64,000 nucleotides of DNA from JAGXKT01 sp964531695 (GTDB lineage: Bacteria > Planctomycetota > Phycisphaerae > SM23-33): NCBI GenBank assembly GCA_964531695.1, contig CAZHEH010000004.1, positions 77,610 to 141,609 of the forward strand, given 5' to 3'. This document shows, piece after piece, positions 28,712-37,335 of this stretch. Numbering within the stretch: position 1 is the first letter of the stretch; the number at the start of each line of letters is the position of its first letter. Below the pieces are notes generated by a model. The model was not told the DNA's origin. It saw only the letters and a list, made by a program, of their open reading frames with translations, and made no database searches. The translations under genes and the position numbers were made by a program.

Positions 28712-29062
28712 CTACCCCTCGATCTTCGTCACGCGGACCTGGACGTACTTCTGACGATGCCCCGTCTTCGTCCGTGAGGACTTACGGCGGCGCCACTTGT
28801 GGCTGTGAACCTTCGGGCCCTTGTGCTCGGCGTCGACGATCTGTGCCGTCACGCTCGCGCCCTCCACCAGCGGGGTCCCGACCTTGACGGCGCTCTTGTC
28901 GCCCTCATCGCCGTCTCGCTCCGGCGTGCCCGGGCTGATCAGCAGCACGCGCTCGAACCGCAGCTCGGTCTGCCCCTCGTCCAAGTCGCGCAAATCCACG
29001 TTCAGCACATCGCCCTCGGCCACGCGGAACTGCTGGCCACTATCTTCGATCACTGCGTACAC
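28712..29062 (-). CDS. rplU: Ribosomal protein bL21
   Basis: A 116-residue large-subunit protein that binds 23S rRNA. It opens with MYAVIEDSGQQFRVAEGDVLNVDLRD and ends with VHSHKWRRRKSSRTKTGHRQKYVQVRVTKIEG, matching bL21 throughout. The usual partner rpmA (bL27) does not follow; the downstream genes are on the opposite strand. CAGGAG precedes the ATG, and a strong promoter lies upstream. Confidence 0.97.
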   Translation of the reverse strand: MYAVIEDSGQQFRVAEGDVLNVDLRDLDEGQTELRFERVLLISPGTPERDGDEGDKSAVKVGTPLVEGASVTAQIVDAEHKGPKVHSHKWRRRKSSRTKTGHRQKYVQVRVTKIEG

Positions 29063-29095
29063 GGTGGTGTCTCCTGTGCTCAGGCAAAGAGCAAG

Positions 29096-29125
29096 ATTCT
29101 AGCCGCCCCCGCGGCTTGGCGTCAA
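29096..29125 (-). promoter_or_regulatory. rplU promoter
   Basis: On the minus strand, the -35 TTGACG (29125-29120, 5/6) and -10 TAGAAT (29101-29096, 5/6) are 18 bp apart. The transcript would start near 29089, about 27 nt before the rplU ATG. Confidence 0.7.
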
Positions 29126-29281
29126 CGGCTTTCGCGGCGCCCTGGGCTTGGCGTCTTGCGGCGCCAAGGCCGGTACGGCGGCGCTTCACCAATTGCACTC
29201 GGTGGACAGCGGTCCGGTCCGCCTCTACAATGCCGGGCCGCTCGGCCGCGGCCGGGCGCGAGCCGAAAGGATCCTCTACCC

Positions 29282-30421
29282 ATGGCCGAGAGCACATACG
29301 CACAGGACGCCGCATTCCTCCAGCAGCACACCCAGGTCGCCGAGCTGACGCAGGGCGACGCCCGCGTGGCCGTGGCTCCGGGCTATCAGGGGCGCGTGAT
29401 GACCTCGTCCTTGGCCGGTGAAGACGGGGCGAGTTTCGGCTGGCTGAACCGCGAGTTCATCGAGGGCGGCGAGACGGGCACGGCCTTCGACAACTACGGC
29501 GGCGAGGACCGCTTCTGGCTCGGGCCCGAGGCGGGCCAGTTCGGCCTGTGGTTCGAGCCGGGCGAGCCGTTCAACCTGGACCACTGGAAGACCCCGCCCG
29601 GCTTCAACGAGGGCGCGTTCGAGGTGGACACGCTCAGTGCCGGCTCGGTCGCGATGAGCCGCCGGTTCCGCGTCACCAACGCCAGCGGAACGGAGTTCGC
29701 TTGCTCCGTGTGGCGGACGATCAACCTCATCGGCCCGAGCGACGCGGCCGGGCTTCTTGGCATCGACATGCCGAAGGGCGTCCGGATGGTCGGCTTCGAG
29801 TCCGAGAATCAGCTCGGCAACGCGGGAGACGAGCCCTGGACACGTGACGGCGGCCTGTTGAGCGTGTGGATCCTCGGACAGTTCAAGCCGCTGCCGCACG
29901 GACAGGTGATCGCCCCATTCGTCGTGGGCGACGCCGCAACGCTCGGGCCGAAGGTCACCACCAATTACTTCGGCGAAATCCCGCCCGAACGCTGCCGTGT
30001 CGGTGAGTGGTACGTCCTGTTCTCCTGCGACGGGCAATACCGCAGCAAGATCGGCGTCTCGCCGATGCGGGCCAAGGACGTAATCGGCAGCTACGACCCC
30101 GACGCCGAGGTCCTGACAATCGTGCAGTTCAACCTGCCGGTCGACTCGGGCAACATGCCGTACGTCAACAGCTTGTGGGAGCGGCAGGAAGAGCCGTTCG
30201 CCGGGGATGCGGTCAACAGCTACAACGACGGCCCGCCGTCGCCCGGCGCGACCCCCCTGGGGCCCTTCTACGAGATCGAGACCTCCAGCCCCGCGGCCGA
30301 GCTGGACCCGGGAGAGACCCTTTCACACGAACACCGGACCTTCCATTTCGCCGGCGACCAAGACGGGCTGGAGACCATCGCGCGGTCCGTGCTCGGGATC
30401 GACCTGGACAAGATCGCATAG
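29282..30421 (+). CDS. DUF6786-like protein
   Basis: A 379-residue protein, mostly beta strand by its sequence pattern (FGWLNREFIEGG, FDNYGGEDRFWLGPEAGQFGLWF, VDSGNMPYVNSLWERQEEPFAGDAVNSYNDGPP). It resembles the DUF6786 group of planctomycete and Bacteroidota proteins, which look like aldose-mutarotase (beta-supersandwich) relatives. There is no signal peptide. A sugar-related role is inference only. The ATG at 29282 follows AAAGGATCC. Confidence 0.72.
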   Translation: MAESTYAQDAAFLQQHTQVAELTQGDARVAVAPGYQGRVMTSSLAGEDGASFGWLNREFIEGGETGTAFDNYGGEDRFWLGPEAGQFGLWFEPGEPFNLDHWKTPPGFNEGAFEVDTLSAGSVAMSRRFRVTNASGTEFACSVWRTINLIGPSDAAGLLGIDMPKGVRMVGFESENQLGNAGDEPWTRDGGLLSVWILGQFKPLPHGQVIAPFVVGDAATLGPKVTTNYFGEIPPERCRVGEWYVLFSCDGQYRSKIGVSPMRAKDVIGSYDPDAEVLTIVQFNLPVDSGNMPYVNSLWERQEEPFAGDAVNSYNDGPPSPGATPLGPFYEIETSSPAAELDPGETLSHEHRTFHFAGDQDGLETIARSVLGIDLDKIA

Positions 30422-30440
30422 GTCAGGCCCGCGACCGAAG

Positions 30441-30469
30441 TTGTGACCGGCGCTCGCGGCGACTATACT
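30441..30469 (+). promoter_or_regulatory. Promoter of the 22-residue repeat protein
   Basis: The -35 TTGTGA (30441-30446, 4/6) and -10 TATACT (30464-30469, 5/6) are 17 bp apart. The implied 5' leader is about 120 nt and contains two hairpins. Confidence 0.65.
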
Positions 30470-30476
30470 TCCGTGA

Positions 30477-30554
30477 CCCGCCGATTGAGGCGTATCGGGC
30501 GCTCCATCGGCGGGATCGGGTACACGTTCGCAGAAACCAGGGCCGCTTCGGCCC
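30477..30554 (+). promoter_or_regulatory. Structured 5' leader (two hairpins)
   Basis: CCCGCCGAT (30477-30485) pairs perfectly with ATCGGCGGG (30506-30514) across a 20-nt loop. GGGCCG (30540-30545) pairs with CGGCCC (30549-30554) across CTT. No T-run follows either, so they are not obvious terminators. Their role in the leader of the repeat-protein gene is unknown. Confidence 0.4.
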
Positions 30555-30599
30555 GAGAACGCTGCGCCGTCCGGAGCGGTAAGATAAGAGGAGAATGCC

Positions 30600-31106
30600 A
30601 TGAGTGATTCGGTTCTGTCCCGTATCGGTCGAGCGGCCAAGATGGCCACGGTGGGCGCAATCCGAACGGCCGGGGATGTCGGCGAGGCCGTGGTCGAGTC
30701 CACCCGCGACGTGGTCTGCACCGCGCTGGATGGCGTGACCGACGTGACGACGGCCGCGTTCAAGAGCGTCGCCGAGATCGTCAAGGGCGCCGTCCACGCG
30801 GCGGCGGATGTGGGTTCCGACATCGGCAAGACGACGCAAAAGGCCGTGCGCGGCGCCGTAAAGGGCGCGCACGAGACCGGCGCGGACGTCGGCAAGGCGG
30901 CCGTGGCCGCGGTGCGCGGCAGTATCGAGGCCGTGCAGGAAGTCGGAGGCGATACGACCAAGGCCCTGCAAAACGCCGTGACGGGCGCCCTTGACGCCGC
31001 CGGCGAGATCAGCGAGAAGACGGCCGAGGAGGTCGCCGACGCGCTCTCCTCGTCCGTGCAGGGGGCCAAGGAAGTCGTGCAATCCACATACAAGAAGAAG
31101 GAGTAG
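30600..31106 (+). CDS. Alanine-rich protein built of six 22-residue repeats
   Basis: A 168-residue soluble protein. After an 18-residue start it holds six consecutive 22-residue units at 19-40, 41-62, 63-84, 85-106, 107-128 and 129-150, plus a partial seventh. Most units begin with G(A/S)(V/I/L), carry Gly-rich DVG- or ETG-like steps near position 9-11 and end in AV(R/T/K). The 22-residue period (two 11-mers) is that of amphipathic helices in LEA group 3, apolipoprotein-like and phasin-like proteins. A role as a desiccation or surface-binding protein is inference. GAGGAG precedes the ATG. It has its own promoter. Confidence 0.78.
   Translation: MSDSVLSRIGRAAKMATVGAIRTAGDVGEAVVESTRDVVCTALDGVTDVTTAAFKSVAEIVKGAVHAAADVGSDIGKTTQKAVRGAVKGAHETGADVGKAAVAAVRGSIEAVQEVGGDTTKALQNAVTGALDAAGEISEKTAEEVADALSSSVQGAKEVVQSTYKKKE
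30654..31049 (+). repeat. Six 66-bp coding repeats
   Basis: Six in-frame 66-bp units, diverged at DNA level but clear at protein level, encode the 22-residue repeats of the protein at 30600-31106. The best-conserved pair is units 3 and 4 (30786-30917). Confidence 0.75.
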
Positions 31107-31172
31107 GTCGCCCCGGGCGCGGCGCAGCGTTCCCGGACGCCGCCGCGGAAAGCGACCTGATCCGTCCGCGCG

Positions 31173-32576
31173 ATGCTCGAACGACTGGCGACCCGCGTGC
31201 AGCGGTTCCTGACGGCCCCGGCGGATGAGTTGAGCCGCTGCATGCGTCTGCTGCGCGGCCAGCTCCGCGTGTACATCCTCTCCGTTCGGCGTCTTCGCGA
31301 GATGAACGCGATGACGATGGCCTCGGCGTTGGCCTTCCGAACGATCTTCGCCCTCGTGCCGACGCTCGTGCTGGCGTACGTGGTGCTGAGCCCGTTGAGC
31401 GGGGCCGACACCGAGCAGCAGATTCGTTCCCTGCTGAACCAGGCAGGGCTCGGGGAGTTGCGTGTCCGCCGGGCGGCCGACGGGCCCGACCAACAACCGC
31501 CACCCGACACGCGCCCGGATGGAAAGGACACCCAACGCGCCGAGCGCCGAAGACGCCCCCGGGACCTGGCCGAGGGCCTCGGGCGGCTCGTGGCGGGGGT
31601 CGAGAGGAAGCTGACGCTCGGCGCCATCGGGCCCATCGGCGGCCTGGTGCTGATCTACTCGGCCGTGGCGCTGCTGACGGCCGTGGAACGGTCGCTGAAC
31701 CGCGTCTTCGACGCTCCCAGGACGCGCCCCTTCCTCCACCGCGCGCTGCTCTACTGGTCCGCCGTGACACTCGTGCCGGTGGTGTTTCTCTCCGCCCGGT
31801 ATGCCACCGGCCTGGCCGTGGACTTCGTCTCCCAGGCGCCCCACTTCGGCTGGCTGCTGGGCGGTCTGGCGCGGGTGCCGCAGTGGGCCCTCGGCGTGCT
31901 GCTGCTCGCCGGGGTGTACACCGCCCTTCCCAATGCCCGGGTGGGCTTCCGCAACGCCGCCGGCGGCGCGCTGGTAGCGGTGGCGTGCTGGGTCATTGGC
32001 CAGTGGGCGTTCGGGCTGTTCGTGGTGCATGCCGGCACGCGAAGCATCTACGGAGCGGTGGCGCTGTTGCCGCTGTTCCTGATCTGGCTCTATCTGCTCT
32101 GGATGATCTTCCTGTTCGGAGCAGTGCTGACCTACGCCGCCGGCAGCGCACGGACCTTCGCCCTCCATGGGCGGAAGGACGAGCCCGGCGCCGAGGCGTG
32201 GGACCTCGTGGCGGCCGCGGCGGTGATTGGATGCGCATACGAATCCGGCTCCGGCCCCGTTTCCAAGCAGCGGCTGGCGGTCGCCCTGGGTCTGCCCGAG
32301 CACGGCGTCTCGCCGCTGATACGAACGCTGGAGCGTCTGGGGGTCATCTGTCCGGCCGTGCGCAACACCGAGGCCGGCTTCGTACCGGCACGCCCCCCAA
32401 GCCGCATCAAGCTGGCCGATTTGTTCGGCGCCGCCGGCCCCGCCGTTGAGCCGGGCGCATCCCGCTGGCCGGGCAGGACGGCCCGCCTGGTGGACGCCGC
32501 GCGGGCGCGAACGGCCGCGGCCATGGACGAGTTGAGCTTGGCGGACGTGATCGCCAATGACGGCCCCGAGACATAG
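31173..32576 (+). CDS. YihY/BrkB-family membrane protein with C-terminal winged-helix-like region
   Basis: A 467-residue inner-membrane protein. The YihY/BrkB core is seen as NAMTMASALAFRTIFALVPTLVLAYVVLSPL, GPIGGLVLIYSAVALLTAVERSLNRVFDAPRTR, LPNARVGFRNAAGGALVAVACWVIGQWAF and IYGAVALLPLFLIWLYLLWMIFLFGAVLTY, giving about six transmembrane helices. The central hydrophilic insert (about 90-145) is longer than usual. The C-terminal 150 residues contain a winged-helix-like stretch (VSKQRLAVALGLPEHGVSPLIRTLERLGVI). The family was once called ribonuclease BN but is not a nuclease. Function is unclear. It is 9 bp before corA. Confidence 0.87.
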   Translation: MLERLATRVQRFLTAPADELSRCMRLLRGQLRVYILSVRRLREMNAMTMASALAFRTIFALVPTLVLAYVVLSPLSGADTEQQIRSLLNQAGLGELRVRRAADGPDQQPPPDTRPDGKDTQRAERRRRPRDLAEGLGRLVAGVERKLTLGAIGPIGGLVLIYSAVALLTAVERSLNRVFDAPRTRPFLHRALLYWSAVTLVPVVFLSARYATGLAVDFVSQAPHFGWLLGGLARVPQWALGVLLLAGVYTALPNARVGFRNAAGGALVAVACWVIGQWAFGLFVVHAGTRSIYGAVALLPLFLIWLYLLWMIFLFGAVLTYAAGSARTFALHGRKDEPGAEAWDLVAAAAVIGCAYESGSGPVSKQRLAVALGLPEHGVSPLIRTLERLGVICPAVRNTEAGFVPARPPSRIKLADLFGAAGPAVEPGASRWPGRTARLVDAARARTAAAMDELSLADVIANDGPET

Positions 32577-32585
32577 GAGCAAGGC

Positions 32586-33650
32586 ATGACCCGCTGGCTC
32601 AAGCTTCCGTACGTCAAGCGCGGGCAGCCGCCCGGGACGCCGGTCTACGTCGGCGCGCCGAAGGTCGGCCCCGTTCGCGTCACCGTGATCGACTACGGCC
32701 CGGATCGTTGCGAACAGCGAGAGATCGGCGAGCCGACCGAGTGCTTCGGCTACCGGGACACCGAGACCGTCACTTGGATCAACGTCGACGGCGTCCACGA
32801 CGCCGCGCTGGTGCAGGCGCTGGGGGAGCACTTCGGCCTCCACCCCCTCGTGCAGGAGGACATCCTCAACACGGAGCAGCGCCCCAAGGCCGAGGACTTC
32901 GGCGACCGCCTCTGCGTGTTCGTCAAGATGCTCCAGTGGAACGAGGGCGCCGACGAAATCGAGCCCGAGAGCGTGAGCTTGGTGCTGGGGCCTCGGTTCG
33001 TGATCTCCTTCCAGGAGCGGGCGGGCGACGTCTTCGAGACGGTGCGGGACCGGATCCGAGAGAACAAGGGCCGCATCCGGCGGATGGGGGCCGGGTACCT
33101 GGCCTACTCGCTGCTCGACGCCATCGCCGACGGCTACTTCGTCGCCCTGGAGCGGCGTGCCGAGAGCATCGAGCAGATCGAGGACGATCTCGTCGGCCGC
33201 GTCGACCCGGCCCTGCTGGGGCGGATACACCGGTTGCGCCGCGAGGGGCTGATGGTGCGCCGGGCCGTTTGGCCGGCGCGAGAACTGGTCAGCGTGCTGG
33301 AGCGGAGCGAATCGCCACTGATCTCCACCGAGGTCCAGCCGTACCTGCGCGACCTGTACGACCACACGGTGCAGGTGATCGACACGGCCGAGACTTTCCG
33401 CGAGATGCTCTCCGGGATGCTCGATACGTACCTGTCCAGCCAGTCGAACCGGATGAACGAGGTGATGAAGGTCCTGACGATCATCGCCACGATCTTCATC
33501 CCGCTGACCTTCATTGCGGGCATCTACGGCATGAACTTCCAGCACATGCCGGAGCTGCACCGGTCTTGGGCTTACCCGGCCGTGCTGCTGGTCATGCTCT
33601 GCGTCGGGCTGGTCATGCTGGCGTGGTTCCGCCGCAAGCGCTGGCTGTAG
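32586..33650 (+). CDS. corA: CorA-type magnesium/cobalt transporter
   Basis: A 354-residue channel protein for Mg2+ (and Co2+). A large cytoplasmic N-terminal domain (VTWINVDGVHDAALVQALGEHFGLHPLVQEDILNTEQRPK) is followed by two C-terminal transmembrane helices. The selectivity motif GMN is in AGIYGMNFQHMPE, after TM1 (IIATIFIPLTFIAG). Length and layout fit the family. Its 3' end overlaps the convergent membrane-protein gene by 79 bp. Confidence 0.95.
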   Translation: MTRWLKLPYVKRGQPPGTPVYVGAPKVGPVRVTVIDYGPDRCEQREIGEPTECFGYRDTETVTWINVDGVHDAALVQALGEHFGLHPLVQEDILNTEQRPKAEDFGDRLCVFVKMLQWNEGADEIEPESVSLVLGPRFVISFQERAGDVFETVRDRIRENKGRIRRMGAGYLAYSLLDAIADGYFVALERRAESIEQIEDDLVGRVDPALLGRIHRLRREGLMVRRAVWPARELVSVLERSESPLISTEVQPYLRDLYDHTVQVIDTAETFREMLSGMLDTYLSSQSNRMNEVMKVLTIIATIFIPLTFIAGIYGMNFQHMPELHRSWAYPAVLLVMLCVGLVMLAWFRRKRWL

Positions 33651-34327
33651 CGCCCCGTGAGCACAATCCGCCCGAGAGCCAGCGCCGCCGCCAGGCCGGG
33701 CCAGACCAGCGCCGCCCAGGCCGGACGGGGGAAGACGCCGCCGGACTGCCGGGCCACCTGCCACGCGAACGTCGCCGGCGCGAGCCGGCCGATCGCCCGC
33801 CCGGCCGTGGGAGTCGCGAACTCCAGCGCGATGTAGTGAACCGCGGGCAGGGCCAGCCCGGCGGCCACGGGCAGCAGCAGGAGAAGCCACCGCCACTCCC
33901 GCAACTCGGCCAGCAGCCCGCCAACGGCCAGCGGGACGGTCCACACACACAGCACGTAGACGACAACTCGCAGCACGTCCGGCGCGGTGGCGTTCGAGAC
34001 GTGGGCGGCCGGAACGTACAGCGGAAGCGTCACCAGCAGCAGACCGAGCATCTCCACGCCCGAGCGACGCCAGTAGTGCTCCGCTCGCCCGCGTGCAGCC
34101 CGTTGCAGCGCCGCCACGGGCCAAGCCAACAGCCCGAAAAGCACCTGCGCGGCCGCGAGGATCGACAAGGCCGGCAGGACCGGCTCGATTCGGCCGGTGA
34201 TCGGCACGTAGAACCAGCGAGGGTACAGACCGGCCATGAATGCCAGCAGGCACGCCGCCAGATAGAGCAACCCGAGCGGCTGCCACAGGGCAGACAGCAC
34301 CGTCCGCCTTGTCGAGTACTGGATCAT
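33572..34327 (-). CDS. Polytopic membrane protein at the end of the dcw cluster
   Basis: A 251-residue protein with about six hydrophobic helices (for example PLGLLYLAACLLAFMAGLY, VEMLGLLLVTLPLYVPAAH, WLLLLLPVAAGLALPAVHY, ALVWPGLAAALALGRIVL). I do not recognise a family. It starts 5 bp after the ftsQ-like stop, in the place where ftsA and ftsZ would normally follow. Its last 79 bp run antisense to the end of corA. The C-terminal tail is Ser/Thr/Gln-rich and may be non-essential. Confidence 0.7.
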   Translation of the reverse strand: MIQYSTRRTVLSALWQPLGLLYLAACLLAFMAGLYPRWFYVPITGRIEPVLPALSILAAAQVLFGLLAWPVAALQRAARGRAEHYWRRSGVEMLGLLLVTLPLYVPAAHVSNATAPDVLRVVVYVLCVWTVPLAVGGLLAELREWRWLLLLLPVAAGLALPAVHYIALEFATPTAGRAIGRLAPATFAWQVARQSGGVFPRPAWAALVWPGLAAALALGRIVLTGRYSQRLRRNHASMTSPTQSMTSSTAG

Positions 34328-34332
34328 GTCGC

Positions 34333-35445
34333 TCAGCGAGGTCGCGAGCCGTGCGAGCGAGACAGCCGGTCATCGCGGCGCATCCGGGCACGCAACGCGG
34401 CATGGCGCCGCCGGTCATCCGGCCCGTAGCGCTTCACCACCGTCTGGTCGTGCCGCGTCAGGTCCACCTGCGCGTGAAACCCGGCGAGCCGTCCCCCGTG
34501 GCGGGCGGCATACGCGTCCAATTTGGCCAGCTTGCACTCGGTCGGCACGACCCAATCCCCGTCCGGGTGCGGGAAGCGTCCGAAGACGATCTCCGTCCGT
34601 CGGCCCCAGTCGTCCACCGCCACCATGCGAATCTGCGGCGCCGCTCGGGTCGCCCGCCAGCCGATGTTCCGGACGTCGACTTCCACGATCTGCGCGGCGT
34701 ACGGCCGCTTCCACAGGAGCTTCACGAGCCGCAGCCCCGCCTCGACGTCGTCTCCGGGCCAGGGCTCGCCCGGCGCGGGCGACTCGGCCTCCACGCCGCG
34801 GATGAAAACGTAGTGAACCCGCACCACCCGAGCGCCGGCGGGCAGCTCCGCGCGATCCATGAAATACGCCTCCCGAGTGCCGCCGCCGGACCGCGGCACC
34901 GAGGCCCGCCACCGCGGCACATCGTCCGGCAGGCGGTGGGCGTCGTGCGAGACATACTGCCAGGATCGGCCGTCCGGGGTCAGCACCCTTGCGGCCGGGG
35001 AGCGGTAGATTGCGTCGATCTCCGCCACGCCCCGCGCCGGATCATCCGTGCGAAGCTTGCGGATGCCCCGCACCTCACGGACCCATGGATTCGCGTTTGC
35101 GCGGCGGTGGATCTGGCGCGTCAGCTCGGGGTCGCGAAGATCGCCTTCGTGCGGCAGAACGTCCGAGCGGATGTCGCGTGCCAGCGAGGCGGGCATCCAG
35201 CCCGGCGTGTCGCACAGCCGCGCCGATACGGACACGTGCCCCCGGCCGGGATGGTGCTGGACGTAGCCGTGCGCGGCCCACAGCCCCGCGACGAGCCCGG
35301 CCAGCGGCGCCATCGTCGCGAGAATGCGCAAGGCGATGCCGCCGATCAGAGCGCGCCGCTCCGCGACGGCCTCTCCGGCCTTGTGCAACCATGCGACGGG
35401 GCCGGAGCCGTCGCCGGCGGAATCTGTCTGCTGCGCGCGGGCCAT
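34333..35445 (-). CDS. ftsQ: FtsQ-like division protein (divergent)
   Basis: A 370-residue single-pass protein. The N-terminal cytoplasmic segment is followed by a transmembrane helix at about 36-60. A POTRA/FtsQ-like region (ANPWVREVRGIRKLRTDDPARGVAEIDAIYRSPAARVLTPDGRSWQYVSHDAHRLP) follows the expected pattern of a partner-docking domain and a link to a beta domain. FtsQ joins cytoplasmic and periplasmic parts of the divisome. Identification rests on this layout and on its place right after ddl, where ftsQ sits in most dcw clusters. Similarity to well-studied FtsQ proteins is low by eye. Confidence 0.72.
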   Translation of the reverse strand: MARAQQTDSAGDGSGPVAWLHKAGEAVAERRALIGGIALRILATMAPLAGLVAGLWAAHGYVQHHPGRGHVSVSARLCDTPGWMPASLARDIRSDVLPHEGDLRDPELTRQIHRRANANPWVREVRGIRKLRTDDPARGVAEIDAIYRSPAARVLTPDGRSWQYVSHDAHRLPDDVPRWRASVPRSGGGTREAYFMDRAELPAGARVVRVHYVFIRGVEAESPAPGEPWPGDDVEAGLRLVKLLWKRPYAAQIVEVDVRNIGWRATRAAPQIRMVAVDDWGRRTEIVFGRFPHPDGDWVVPTECKLAKLDAYAARHGGRLAGFHAQVDLTRHDQTVVKRYGPDDRRRHAALRARMRRDDRLSRSHGSRPR

Positions 35446-35474
35446 CTGGGCGCCTCCGTGCTTCCCAATATCCC

Positions 35475-36455
35475 TTATCGGCTCGACGCCCGCGAATGCG
35501 CCAGTGTCACAAGCCGCCCGGCCAGCGATTCGAAGCTGATGCCGACCCGCCCGGCCGCCATCGGTAGCAGCGAGTGGCTGGTGAAGCCCGGGATCGTGTT
35601 GACCTCCAGCACCTGCGCCTCGCCCGCCTCATCCAGGATAAAGTCGACCCGCGACATGTCCCGGCAACCGAGGGCATGGTGCGCCGCCATTGCGGCCTCG
35701 CGGAGCCGCTCGCAGATCGGCTCATCGAGCCCGTGGTCGAACTCGTACCGGGTGCCCGCATCGTCGGCGTACTTCGCGCGGTAGTCATAGAAGTCCCCGG
35801 CCGGAACAACCTCCAGCACCGGCAGCGGCTCCTCGCCGAGGATGCCCACGGTCAGTTCCCGACCGGCTGCGTACCGCTCAATCATGGCCCGGCCGTACCC
35901 GTCGAGCAGCAGGTCCAAGGCCGTGTCGCGTTCGGACTCGCTCCGGGCGATGGTGATGTCCACGCTGGAGCCGCCGTCAACCGGCTTGCAGACGACCGGC
36001 AGCGGCAACTCGGCCAGCCACCCGCGAACCTGCGCCGGTGCGTGATATTGCTCCACGATGATCCAATCCGGCGTGGTCAGGCCCGCCCGGCGGAACCGCT
36101 GCTTGGCGGCGGCCTTGTCCAGGGCGAGCCGGCTGGCCTCCGGCCCGGAGCCCGTGTAGGCCAAGCCGCGCGCTTCACAGAGCTGCTGCACGTCGCCCGA
36201 TTCGCCGAAGCTTCCGTGGAGGGCGATGAAAGCCACGTCGAGCCCCGCGCGATCCAGCGCGGACGTGTCCCGCGGCGAGATGTCAGCGCGCTGCACCTTG
36301 TGACCGCAGCGCTCCAGCGCCTCGGCGATGGCCGTGCCGCTCATCAGCGAGACCTCTCGCTCGGTAGAGGGTCCGCCCATCAGGACGGTGATATCAAGGG
36401 GCGCGCCGAAGGGAGCCGCGGCGTCGCCTTCCATGGCGGCGGAGGGCTTGCTCAT
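35475..36455 (-). CDS. ddl: D-alanine--D-alanine ligase
   Basis: A 326-residue ATP-grasp enzyme that makes the D-Ala-D-Ala end of the peptidoglycan stem. Visible blocks are MGGPSTEREVSLMSG, FIALHGSFGESGDVQ, LPVVCKPVDGGSSVDI (ATP lysine), CRDMSRVDFILDE and VLEVNTIPGFTSHSLLPMA. The start at 36455 is 1 bp after the murB stop, so the two are tightly linked. Confidence 0.96.
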   Translation of the reverse strand: MSKPSAAMEGDAAAPFGAPLDITVLMGGPSTEREVSLMSGTAIAEALERCGHKVQRADISPRDTSALDRAGLDVAFIALHGSFGESGDVQQLCEARGLAYTGSGPEASRLALDKAAAKQRFRRAGLTTPDWIIVEQYHAPAQVRGWLAELPLPVVCKPVDGGSSVDITIARSESERDTALDLLLDGYGRAMIERYAAGRELTVGILGEEPLPVLEVVPAGDFYDYRAKYADDAGTRYEFDHGLDEPICERLREAAMAAHHALGCRDMSRVDFILDEAGEAQVLEVNTIPGFTSHSLLPMAAGRVGISFESLAGRLVTLAHSRASSR

Positions 36456-36456
36456 G

Positions 36457-37335
36457 TCACCAGACCTCGATTTCCAGCTCCAAGTAGACCTCGGCCGTCT
36501 TGTAGACCTCCTCGCGGATCGTGTTGATGAGCTTGAGAACGTCGGAGGCCTTCGTGCCGGCGTCGGCGAGTATGAAGTTGGCGTGCTTGTCGGACACGTG
36601 GGCGCCGCCGACGCGCCGGCCCTTGAGCCCGGCTCGGTCGATCAGCGCACCGGCCGAGATGCCGCGCGGGTTCTTGAAAACACACCCGGCGTTGCGGCTG
36701 CCCAGCGGCTGGGTGTTCTTCTTATAGATCCATATCTGCTTGACCTGCCGGAGGATTCGGTGCGGATCGTCCTCCGTCAGCCGGAAGTCCACACCCAGGA
36801 TATACCGGGCGGTGATGTTCGTCGATCGGTACGCGAAGGCCAACTCCGGGCGGTGCCGCGTGAACAGCTCGCCGCCGGCGGTCATGACCTCGACCGACTC
36901 GACGACGTTGCCGATGTCGCCGAACGAGCCGCCCGCGTTCATCCGGACGCAGCCGCCGACCGTGCCCGGAATGCCCGTGAGGCACTCCAGCCCGCCGAGT
37001 CCTTCCCGCACGCAGTGCAGCACGAGCTTGCCCATGTCCGCGCCGGCGGCGGCATGCAGGCCGCTCTCCGTACGGCGGTACTCCGTGAAGTGTCCCTGCC
37101 GCAGGTGCACCACCGCGCCGCTGAAGCCGGCGTCGTCGACCAGCAGGTTCGCCCCGGCGCCGAGGACGCGCGTCGGAATCTCGTTCTCGTTGCACCGACG
37201 GACGACCTCGCTCAATTCCTCGACGCTCCGGGGAGTGACGAAGTACTTGGCCGGTCCGCCGATGCCGAGCCACGTGTACGGCCCGATCGACTCATCCTGC
37301 CTGACGATCTCTTCCAAGCCCGCGAACAAGCTCAT
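36457..37335 (-). CDS. murB: UDP-N-acetylenolpyruvoylglucosamine reductase
   Basis: A 292-residue FAD enzyme that reduces UDP-GlcNAc-enolpyruvate to UDP-MurNAc. Key segments are YTWLGIGGPAKYF, VLGAGANLLVDD (FAD binding), IPGTVGGCVRMNAG, the GSRNAGCVFKNP segment with the catalytic Ser in the type II region, and ISAGALIDRAGLKG. The short form without the extra type I loop is consistent with its length. The start overlaps the murC end by 44 bp. Confidence 0.96.
   Translation of the reverse strand: MSLFAGLEEIVRQDESIGPYTWLGIGGPAKYFVTPRSVEELSEVVRRCNENEIPTRVLGAGANLLVDDAGFSGAVVHLRQGHFTEYRRTESGLHAAAGADMGKLVLHCVREGLGGLECLTGIPGTVGGCVRMNAGGSFGDIGNVVESVEVMTAGGELFTRHRPELAFAYRSTNITARYILGVDFRLTEDDPHRILRQVKQIWIYKKNTQPLGSRNAGCVFKNPRGISAGALIDRAGLKGRRVGGAHVSDKHANFILADAGTKASDVLKLINTIREEVYKTAEVYLELEIEVW

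Noticed and set aside
30423..34418. A 1,331-codon open frame on the minus strand
   Set aside because: It overlaps the repeat-protein, YihY and corA genes on the other strand, all with recognisable families. Its translation is low-complexity and lacks domains.
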